Origin: an uncultured Lachnospiraceae bacterium
Lineage (GTDB): Bacteria > Bacillota > Clostridia > Lachnospirales > Lachnospiraceae
Direction of reading: 5' to 3'
DNA: 5,506 nt
NCBI GenBank assembly: GCA_946627575.1
Contig: CAMOVS010000107.1
Span: forward strand, 1 to 5,506
Shown: positions 1 to 4,912 of the stretch, in pieces
Numbering within the stretch: position 1 is the stretch's first letter
Layout: each line of letters starts with the position of its first letter
Notes under the pieces: model-generated
Told to the model about the DNA's origin: nothing
Seen by the model: the letters and a program-made list of their open reading frames with translations, nothing else
Database searches by the model: none
Position numbers and translations under genes: made by a program

Positions 1-893
1 GATTTTCCGGGGTAATAAATTATCCTACCTGCGGTTTTGCCAATGGGCGCTTCGGCAGGGCTTTAGATAATAGCAGTCTGGGTTATGACAAGGAGATTGA
101 GGGCATAGGGATTGCTCATTTTCTGGACCTTTTTACCATGGCTTATGTCTTCAACAAAGAACAGGCCCTGGCCATGGCGGATGCCGGTGCCGATGCGATC
201 ATCCTTCATTTCGGGATCGTGGGAGGCGGGACCGTGGGGGCCAGTGAGGTCATTTCTCTGGAGAAAGCCCTTATGGTGGCCAGGGATGTGATGGATGCAG
301 TTCATGAAAAATATCCTCAGGTTATCCGGCTGGTGGCAGGCGGGCCGATCCAGACGCCTCTGGACGCCTTTCCTTTCTACGAAAATACCCGGACGGAAGG
401 GCTTATGGCAGGGTCCATTGTTGAAAGAATTCCGGTAGAGAGAGCCATCACCAATACCTCAAGGGCCTTTAAAAGCCAGGGAGATTTTAGTCAGGAAAAC
501 ATTATTTCCCGGGTCCTGAACGACCATAACAGCAAGGTGGACTACGGCCAGTTTGTGGAAGAATATATCATCAAAAATTATAATCGAAGGATCCAGCTTA
601 AGGATCTGTCCGAAATCACACATGTATCCGGTTCTTATCTCAGCCTTCTTTTTAAAAAGAAAACCGGGAAGAGTTTTACTCGTTATCTTATGGATTACCG
701 GATGGACATGGCCAGGGAACTTATGCGGACAAGCGACAAACAGATGAAGGAGATCAGCAGTCTGGTAGGCTATGAGGATTATTTCCAGTTCGAGAAGCTC
801 TTTCGCAGAGAGGTTGGCATGGCTCCCCTGGACTACCGGAAAAGTCAGGATCATGCCAGGGCAGAAAAGGATAAGGTTGGGAAAGAAGAATGA
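1..893 (+). CDS. TIM-barrel (phosphoenolpyruvate hydrolase-like) / AraC-type HTH fusion regulator, 5' partial
   Basis: The reading frame is open from the left edge (first full codon at 3), so the start lies outside; 296 residues are visible. Residues 1 to about 160 match the C-terminal half of the PF09370-type TIM barrel, the family called phosphoenolpyruvate-hydrolase-like and homologous to the C-terminal domain of plant Tm-1 proteins. Visible family motifs are GVINYPTCGFANGRF, AYVFNKEQALAMADAGAD, a glycine-rich HFGIVGGGTVGA loop, GGPIQTP and SIVERIPVERAI. After a short linker, residues about 185-281 form an AraC-family double helix-turn-helix ending in the typical GMAPLDYRK segment, followed by a charged tail. 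I infer a cytoplasmic transcription regulator in which the barrel senses a small molecule; ligand and targets cannot be read from the sequence. Its stop overlaps the next start (ATGA), implying translational coupling. The domain assignment is firm; whether the barrel keeps catalytic activity is unknown. Confidence 0.88.
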   Translation, partial: FSGVINYPTCGFANGRFGRALDNSSLGYDKEIEGIGIAHFLDLFTMAYVFNKEQALAMADAGADAIILHFGIVGGGTVGASEVISLEKALMVARDVMDAVHEKYPQVIRLVAGGPIQTPLDAFPFYENTRTEGLMAGSIVERIPVERAITNTSRAFKSQGDFSQENIISRVLNDHNSKVDYGQFVEEYIIKNYNRRIQLKDLSEITHVSGSYLSLLFKKKTGKSFTRYLMDYRMDMARELMRTSDKQMKEISSLVGYEDYFQFEKLFRREVGMAPLDYRKSQDHARAEKDKVGKEE

Positions 894-1711
894 AAGAAAC
901 GATGGCAACCATAAAAGAGAAAATATCACGCGGGCATGTCATCGTGGGGGCTGGCGTAGACTCCACCGACATGGAACAGCTCTGCAGCCGGGCCGGCTGC
1001 GACCTGGTACTCTTTTATCCTACATCACAATATCATGAGTCTGAGAATCCATTTCTGGCCGGCTATATGCCTTTTGGTAATTCGAATAACAGGATGCTGG
1101 AGGAAGCCCGCGAGATGACCACGGTGGTATCCGGTCATCATGTTTTCCTTGGCATGAACGGGTCGGATCCTTTTCTCAATAAAGAACTCCTGTTAAAGCG
1201 CTTCCGCCAGGTCCATTTTCACAGTGTTCACAATTATCCGGCTATGGGGCTGGTGGATGGATACTTTAAAAACAATCTGGATAGAGTCTCCCTTGGATTC
1301 GATCGGGAGGTGGAGACTTTCCGCTATGCGGCTTCCAAGGGTTTCCATATCTGTACTATGGTGCGGACCAGGCAGCAGGCGGCCGTGATGGCCAGGGCCG
1401 GGGCGGATGTGATTATATTGTATCTGGGACTGGGAGATGAGAGACTGTCGGAGGATGACAATGTAAGGGCTGTCGAAAAAGATATCCAGATTCTGAATGA
1501 ATCCGCAGAAACTCTTCGCAAATTGGAGAGCGACTCTGTTCTTCTTTTCCACAGCGAGCATGTCCGGACCATGGATGATGTTAAGGATATCCTGCACAGA
1601 ACCAGGGGGGTACACGGGTATTATCTTCTGCCCATTGCCAGGAAGGATTATCCGGGAGGAACGCTGCAGGAGGAGATCCGCCAGTTAAAAGATATGGATC
1701 TGACGGGCTGA
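890..1711 (+). CDS. divergent phosphoenolpyruvate hydrolase-like TIM-barrel protein
   Basis: This 273-residue protein has the same barrel fold as the preceding gene but no DNA-binding domain. Family landmarks in the N-terminal two thirds are GAGVDSTDMEQL (about 20-31), the LFYPTSQY strand (41-48), LAGYMPFGNSN (56-66), FLGMNGSDPF (86-95), HNYPAMGLVDGYFKNNL (114-130) and RQQAAVMARAGADVIILYLGL (161-181). The C-terminal third has drifted: the glycine loop after HxG is replaced by GDERLSEDD, the usual HGGPI is HSEHV (221-225), and the ERLP-type segment reads LLPIARKDYP. The protein may therefore have lost the ancestral activity and act as a partner or sensor of the upstream fusion. ATG 890 is chosen because it overlaps the upstream TGA; ATG 902 is an alternative, and neither has a strong Shine-Dalgarno, which fits coupled translation. 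The family is clear; function is not. Confidence 0.85.
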   Translation: MKETMATIKEKISRGHVIVGAGVDSTDMEQLCSRAGCDLVLFYPTSQYHESENPFLAGYMPFGNSNNRMLEEAREMTTVVSGHHVFLGMNGSDPFLNKELLLKRFRQVHFHSVHNYPAMGLVDGYFKNNLDRVSLGFDREVETFRYAASKGFHICTMVRTRQQAAVMARAGADVIILYLGLGDERLSEDDNVRAVEKDIQILNESAETLRKLESDSVLLFHSEHVRTMDDVKDILHRTRGVHGYYLLPIARKDYPGGTLQEEIRQLKDMDLTG

Positions 1712-1775
1712 TGAAAGGGATCATGCCTGAGATAAAGACGGAACTATCATAAACGATAATGAAATACAGGATACC

Positions 1776-2645
1776 ATGACAAGACAGAAACATAATAATA
1801 AAAGCATTCAGGAAGAGAAAAAAGATAATACTGCCGATATCAGGAAGCCGGGAAACAGAAGAAAGCGGCCTCGCAGCTTCCTGGGCGAGAACCGGGTTTT
1901 GATCATCGGAGGTCTGACGGCCCTGGTCATTTTGATGATGATCCTTCTTTTTACGGGAGGCAGGCAGGATCCGCCCGACGAGACAGGAGCAGGGGCTGAA
2001 ACAGAGACAGAAGGGAGGAAGAGGGACCAAAAGGAAGGGTCTGATAACTATTGGGAAGCTGAGGAGGAAACGGAGGAATTTCTATCTCCAACAGAGGCTT
2101 CTACTGAGGTAAAGGAAAAGAAGGTTACGGAGGAAGACTTTTATGAAGCCCTGAAGGACATGGGGCGGAAGATTAACAGCAGCGGATTGGGTTACAATGG
2201 CAATGCAGGCCATAAAACCTTCCAGGGAGCCAGGGATTTTAATTGTGCCCTCTATGTCTCCTGGACCCTGCAGAAGCTGAAGCTGCTTCCGTCCGGAAAG
2301 ACCTTCTGGTTCGATGACAAAGGACACGGGAGCGGCTACAGGTATATGGAAGAGCATGAAGAACGCTTTGAGATCCGCCATCCTAATGTTCCCATTCACA
2401 GCTCAGCTTCCCTCAAACCCGGGGACATCTGCGGGATGAAGATCAATGGTTACGCTCCCCATACCGCTGTATTTGCAGGGAGGAACGACAAGGGTCATAT
2501 GCTCTGGTATTCTGCCGGGAGAACGGACTTCCGAAAGATGGTGAAAAAAGACTTTAAACCGATACGCTTCAAGTACTATGAACAAAATAATGATATGCTC
2601 TATACCATTGTCCATATTCAATTCGACAAAAAGGAAGAGGAGTGA
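1776..2645 (+). CDS. membrane-anchored NlpC/P60-like (CHAP-like) cysteine hydrolase
   Basis: The 289-residue product starts with a basic, hydrophilic cytoplasmic stretch (1-40, including KRPR), then a single hydrophobic segment at about 41-60 (VLIIGGLTALVILMMILLF). This should act as an uncleaved signal anchor placing the rest outside the cell. Residues 62-120 are a low-complexity Glu/Thr/Lys/Gly linker, as expected for a spacer through the cell wall. The C-terminal domain (about 120-285) carries the layout of the NlpC/P60/CHAP papain-like superfamily: a helix start with DFNCALYVSWTL (candidate nucleophile Cys157), then LKPGDICGM followed by APHTAVFAG (candidate His229), then a strand with HMLWYSAG whose His241 could be the third polar residue. 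A peptidoglycan amidase or endopeptidase is likely, but superfamily members have other amide substrates. It starts 64 bp after the TIM-barrel gene with only a weak ACAGG site 5 bases before ATG, and no terminator is seen between them, so it may be co-transcribed. Confidence 0.72.
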   Translation: MTRQKHNNKSIQEEKKDNTADIRKPGNRRKRPRSFLGENRVLIIGGLTALVILMMILLFTGGRQDPPDETGAGAETETEGRKRDQKEGSDNYWEAEEETEEFLSPTEASTEVKEKKVTEEDFYEALKDMGRKINSSGLGYNGNAGHKTFQGARDFNCALYVSWTLQKLKLLPSGKTFWFDDKGHGSGYRYMEEHEERFEIRHPNVPIHSSASLKPGDICGMKINGYAPHTAVFAGRNDKGHMLWYSAGRTDFRKMVKKDFKPIRFKYYEQNNDMLYTIVHIQFDKKEEE

Positions 2646-2710
2646 GCATCAAAAATCATAAGAAAATGGCCTGTTTACATTAATGGCAGTCCATTTGCTC
2701 AGAACACCTA

Positions 2711-2746
2711 AAATGGAGCATATCACCTGTGTGACATGCTCCATTT
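2711..2746. terminator. hairpin between convergent genes, possible bidirectional terminator
   Basis: The arms AAATGGAGCAT (2711-2721) and ATGCTCCATTT (2736-2746) are perfectly complementary over 11 bp. After one A/C mismatch the stem continues with TCAC/GTGA (2723-2726 and 2731-2734) closed by a CTGT loop. It lies 65 bp after the hydrolase stop and 40 bp after the GTPase stop, between convergent genes. T-tracts are short on either strand (TTT on plus, TTTT on minus), so termination efficiency is uncertain; it could also be an mRNA-stabilising 3' structure. Confidence 0.65.
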
Positions 2747-2786
2747 AAAAAACTTATAAATAATCATTGGAATCCGGCTGATCCGG

Positions 2787-3266
2787 TCAGTCAAAATATC
2801 CATCTTCATAACGTCTTGCGTTATCTTTCTGGTACTTCTCCAGCATGGCGTGGAGATTGTCCACCAGTTCAGGGATTCCATCTCCTGTATAGGCACTGAC
2901 ATCAAAGACAGTTGTGCAGCCGGCCAAAGCCAGGTAGGAGTGAGCCCTTCTTAGATTGGACTCATCTTTGTCGGTTTTCGTTGCAATCCCAACGACAGGC
3001 TTGGAAAACTTGTTGGCAGAACCCGGTGAGAACCAGCAGTCCTCGCTGCTGGAATCCTGCACAAAGCAGATAATGTCCGCATCGTGAGAAGTAATGGTCA
3101 GGGGACCCCAATAGCCCCTCTGCTGCATATATTCCCCGGGAGTATCGATAAAGTTGCCGATATATTCAACTGCCTGGGTCTTATCATAACGGATCTCTTC
3201 ATTGCTCAGACTCTGAATCAGAGTGGTTTTTCCGGCGGCCGATGCGCCGATCAGCATAATCTTCAT
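2787..3266 (-). CDS. eutP: EutP/PduV-family small GTPase associated with microcompartments
   Basis: The 159-residue protein is a compact Ras-like P-loop GTPase with all diagnostic motifs of the EutP/PduV family: Walker A GASAAGKT (7-14), a KTQAVEY switch region (29-35), G3 as DTPGEY (41-46, the family hallmark), G4 as TKTD (96-99) and G5 as SAYTGDG (124-130). The length is normal for the family. EutP and PduV are encoded in ethanolamine and propanediol microcompartment loci; PduV is reported to associate with the outside of the shell, and acetate-kinase activity has been reported for EutP, so the biochemical role is not settled. Here the gene follows a shell-protein gene by 18 bp, preceded by an AGGGG ribosome site, and is clearly the second gene of that operon. 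No signature enzyme of either pathway lies in the window, so which compartment it serves cannot be told. Confidence 0.9.
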   Translation of the reverse strand: MKIMLIGASAAGKTTLIQSLSNEEIRYDKTQAVEYIGNFIDTPGEYMQQRGYWGPLTITSHDADIICFVQDSSSEDCWFSPGSANKFSKPVVGIATKTDKDESNLRRAHSYLALAGCTTVFDVSAYTGDGIPELVDNLHAMLEKYQKDNARRYEDGYFD

Positions 3267-3284
3267 GAAAAAATACCCCTGCCA

Positions 3285-3662
3285 TCAAGTCTTGGTAATG
3301 GCAACCGCATCGAAGCCCAGCTTGTTGTAGAAGGTGCTTATGACGCTGTTGAGGGCGGACTCTACGTTGGCCGTAGTTCCGACGATGATAACAGATCCTG
3401 AGAAACGGTCTACGAATCCTAACTTGATGGAAGCAGCTTTCGTACAGATATCTGCAGCAATTATAGTTGCTTCTGATGGGGTGATGGTCATGATGCCGAT
3501 GGCATCATGGTACTCATCCGGCAAACCCAGCTTCTGGTATACGGAAGCCTTGGGCCGGGTTACCATATGGGCCAAGGTAATCTGCTTGCCAGGCACATAC
3601 TCCTGAATCAATCGTTCCTTTTCACCGGCGTTGGCGCCGTTATTAATCATATCTCTGGCCAT
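3285..3662 (-). CDS. PduU/EutS-type circularly permuted microcompartment shell protein
   Basis: The 125-residue product is a single permuted BMC domain. After a 17-residue polar N-terminal extension comes the family signature LIQEYVPGKQITLAHMV (18-34), the strand that in PduU/EutS hexamers folds over the pore as a beta-barrel. Then come LGLPDEYHDAIGIMTITPSEATIIAADICTKAA (45-77) and LGFVDRFSGSVIIVG (81-95), and the C-terminal helix ends in ITKT. The ITPSEA and IQEYVPGKQ wording is closer to PduU than to EutS by memory of those sequences, but the two names are not reliably separable here. It should assemble as hexagonal tiles in the shell facet of a bacterial microcompartment. An AAGGAG site lies 7 bases before the ATG, and a good promoter lies about 100 bp upstream. 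It is the first gene of a two-gene operon with the EutP-like GTPase. Confidence 0.92.
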   Translation of the reverse strand: MARDMINNGANAGEKERLIQEYVPGKQITLAHMVTRPKASVYQKLGLPDEYHDAIGIMTITPSEATIIAADICTKAASIKLGFVDRFSGSVIIVGTTANVESALNSVISTFYNKLGFDAVAITKT

Positions 3663-3710
3663 GTGAAAACTCCTTTCCGGATCACATATCTTTATAAGTA
3701 AGCCCTGCTG

Positions 3711-3740
3711 TTATGAATAATTCTATTTTCTGGTTCATAA
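3711..3740. repeat. 7-bp inverted repeat in the leader of the shell-protein operon
   Basis: TTATGAA (3711-3717) and TTCATAA (3734-3740) are perfectly complementary around a 16-base AT-rich spacer. The element lies downstream of the predicted minus-strand promoter and about 49 bases before the shell-protein start, so it is in the transcribed leader. It could form a weak RNA hairpin or be an operator; the arms are AT-rich enough that chance is possible. Confidence 0.35.
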
Positions 3741-3769
3741 TGAAAGCAGGACACAATATCTCTGTTATC

Positions 3770-3798
3770 ATTATATCGACAAGAGCCTGAAAAGTAAA
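3770..3798 (-). promoter_or_regulatory. sigma-A-type promoter for the shell/GTPase operon
   Basis: On the minus strand a perfect TATAAT (-10, at 3770-3775) is preceded by exactly 17 bp and TTTACT (-35, at 3793-3798, four of six matches to TTGACA). Transcription should begin near 3762-3764, giving a leader of about 100 nt before the shell-protein ATG at 3662. The surrounding DNA is AT-rich, as expected of a promoter, and no other gene lies between. Confidence 0.68.
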
Positions 3799-3799
3799 T

Positions 3800-3862
3800 G
3801 AAAAAGTGTTGAATAATGCAAGGATTCTTTTGCCCATGGCTTCCCACTTCCTACACTTTTTC
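3800..3862. repeat. 10-bp perfect inverted repeat just upstream of the shell-operon promoter
   Basis: GAAAAAGTGT (3800-3809) and ACACTTTTTC (3853-3862) are exact reverse complements separated by 43 bp. The first arm abuts the predicted -35 box, and the second lies in the divergent region shared with the deacylase-like gene. The spacer contains a smaller imperfect palindrome (GCAAGG...TTTTGC, around 3819-3834). Spaced half-sites near a promoter suggest a regulator binding site or a looped operator, but no regulator is identifiable. Confidence 0.45.
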
Positions 3863-3879
3863 GCCATGAATGACAAGGC

Positions 3880-3906
3880 TTGACCGTCGCAGGAGGGTAT
3901 GATACT
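3880..3906 (+). promoter_or_regulatory. candidate promoter for the YbaK-like gene, short spacer
   Basis: TTGACC (3880-3885, five of six matches to -35) is followed after only 15 bp by GATACT (3901-3906, four of six matches to -10). The downstream text GGAGGGTATGATACTTTGG resembles the right half of MerR-family operators, but the usual palindromic left half and 19-bp spacing are absent. The element lies about 85 bp before the start codon. It is the best rightward candidate in this region, but weak. Confidence 0.3.
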
Positions 3907-3989
3907 TTGGATAAGGATGATGGGAAGACCAGGTGTCTTCGTAAGATGAAGTAAAAGACTGAAAATGTATTACGGCAGGAGGAGATAGT

Positions 3990-4463
3990 ATGTCATTGGA
4001 GAAGGCCAGGGATTATCTTGTTGAAAGAGGATATGGCGACAGGGTGAAGGTTTTTGACGTGTCAAGCGCAACGGTAGACCTGGCTGCCCGGGCCTTGGGC
4101 ACTCTGCCTGAAAGAATAGCCAAGTCATTGACTTTTCTGGTGGAAGAAAGACCGGTGATGATCATATGTGCTGGTGATGCCAAGGTCAATAATGCCAAGT
4201 ACAAGGCTTTCTTTGGCAAGAAGGCAAAGATGCTGACGCCGGACCAGGTTCATGACTGGATCGGACACGATGTAGGCGGGGTATGCCCCTTCGGAATCAA
4301 GGAAGGGGTGGAAGTCTATGCGGACAGGTCCCTGCAGCGGTTTGATATCGTCTATCCGGCCTGCGGGAATGCCAGCAGCGCAGTAGAACTTACACCGGAA
4401 GAACTTTATGATCTGTCCGGCAGCAAAGAATGGATCGATGTATGTAAGATACCTGAGCTTTGA
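3990..4463 (+). CDS. YbaK/EbsC-family aminoacyl-tRNA deacylase-like protein
   Basis: The 157-residue protein spans a complete single-domain YbaK/EbsC (INS-like) fold, the family of free-standing trans-editing enzymes that hydrolyse mischarged tRNAs such as Cys-tRNA(Pro) or Ala-tRNA(Pro). Visible landmarks are RIAKSLTFLV with the conserved lysine (Lys45), the IICAGDAKVNNAKYKAFFGKK segment (59-78), the glycine-rich VGGVCPFGI loop (95-103) and FDIVYPACGNASSAVELTPEEL (118-139), where the fold closes over the substrate 3' end. Substrate specificity cannot be assigned, so no gene symbol is given. AGGAGG (3977-3982) sits 7 bases before ATG, a near-ideal ribosome site that fixes the start. It is monocistronic: divergent from the shell operon and followed by an intrinsic terminator about 100 bp downstream. 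Confidence 0.88.
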   Translation: MSLEKARDYLVERGYGDRVKVFDVSSATVDLAARALGTLPERIAKSLTFLVEERPVMIICAGDAKVNNAKYKAFFGKKAKMLTPDQVHDWIGHDVGGVCPFGIKEGVEVYADRSLQRFDIVYPACGNASSAVELTPEELYDLSGSKEWIDVCKIPEL

Positions 4464-4486
4464 GCCAATAGTAAACAGTACATCGA

Positions 4487-4564
4487 TCATCCCTGTTCAC
4501 GGTTCCGCCGTTCATCAAACAACAGGTCATCCGTGCGATGCACGAGCAATTCAATAAGTATCAT
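4487..4564 (-). other. 25-codon micro-ORF overlapping small hairpins, status unknown
   Basis: On the minus strand an ATG at 4562-4564 opens 25 codons ending in TGA at 4487-4489, with a polar, protein-like C-terminus HRTDDLLFDERRNREQG. No ribosome binding site precedes it, and it starts just after the terminator hairpin at 4568-4599. The opposite strand in the same codon register is also open, so the region may be a gene relic or a dispersed repeat rather than a gene. The same DNA holds small stems: CGTGC/GCACG (4532-4544), ACGG/CCGT (4499-4511) and CCTGTT/AACAGG (4492-4526). I do not recognise it, and a translated product is uncertain. Confidence 0.25.
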
Positions 4565-4567
4565 ATC

Positions 4568-4599
4568 AAAAACAGCCCGGATCCTTCCGGGCTGTTTTT
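4568..4599 (+). terminator. strong intrinsic terminator after the YbaK-like gene
   Basis: A perfect 14-bp stem, AAAAACAGCCCGGA (4568-4581) with TCCGGGCTGTTTTT (4586-4599), encloses a TCCT loop and ends in a T5 tract on the plus strand. The A5 on the other side also makes it work as a terminator in the minus direction. It lies about 105 bp after the YbaK-like stop codon. Confidence 0.9.
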
Positions 4600-4808
4600 G
4601 GCAATTATGTAAAAAGAGGAGATGAAGTAAACTTTATAACCATGTTGCGAAGTTAATTCATCTGAGAGTATATGAGATTGGTGTTTCCACCTTGTGAGAT
4701 ACTTGAATTGTAGCATCAAGGTATGGATATGGAAATAGATTATCTTGTTGAAATTATTTGAAACCGGACAAAAACATACTGTTCGATATGAAAGTTTTTT
4801 GCTTGCAT
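4600..4808. other. AT-rich intergenic stretch without a convincing gene
   Basis: Between the two terminators the DNA is markedly more AT-rich than the flanking genes, and reading frames are short. An AGAGGAG motif at 4615-4621 is followed at once by ATG AAG TAA, a two-codon frame. Two plus-strand frames of 13 and 12 codons (from about 4671 and 4726) share a phase but are separated by a stop and lack ribosome sites. A bulged inverted repeat ATACTTGA/TCAAGGTAT lies at 4699-4724. I see no promoter, tRNA or mobile-element end here. Confidence 0.5.
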
Positions 4809-4852
4809 AAAAAAACACTCCGACGGCCTGATAATCTCAGACAGCCGGAGTG
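4809..4852 (-). terminator. intrinsic terminator of the [FeFe]-hydrogenase gene
   Basis: On the minus strand a 16-bp stem (arms 4852-4837 and 4831-4816, outer part CACTCCG/CGGAGTG, with one mismatch and two G-U pairs) closes a 5-base loop and runs directly into seven T residues (4815-4809). It lies about 60 bp after the hydrogenase stop codon at 4913, the expected place for its rho-independent terminator. Confidence 0.9.
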
Positions 4853-4912
4853 CTGGCAACAATTTACCTTATATGCCATCATCAAAAGGGATGAATTCCC
4901 TGCACAGGGATA

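Noticed and set aside
459..929. 156-codon minus-strand open frame
   Set aside because: It lies wholly antisense to the well-supported TIM-barrel/AraC gene and its successor, and its product shows no recognisable motif.
1193..1615. 140-codon minus-strand open frame
   Set aside because: Shadow of the second TIM-barrel gene, which has clear family motifs on the plus strand.
3084..3401. Plus-strand frame of 105 codons across the GTPase/shell junction
   Set aside because: Antisense to both motif-bearing genes and spans their intergenic gap; no ribosome site.
3663..3762. Possible EutV/ANTAR dual-hairpin antitermination target in the shell-operon leader
   Set aside because: An AGCAGGGCT string near 3699-3707 is reminiscent, but there are no paired stems with the required hexaloops and no following terminator.
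3682..3876. 64-codon minus-strand frame with basic then hydrophobic residues
   Set aside because: It overlaps the predicted promoter and leader of the shell operon, lacks a ribosome site and resembles nothing known; AT-rich promoter DNA often reads as hydrophobic protein.
4561..4818. 85-codon minus-strand frame
   Set aside because: It runs through both terminator stems and AT-rich DNA, has no ribosome site, and its composition looks random.
4887..4901. AGGGA/TCCCT hairpin just after the hydrogenase stop
   Set aside because: Only a 5-bp stem with no T-tract; the real terminator lies further downstream at 4809-4852.
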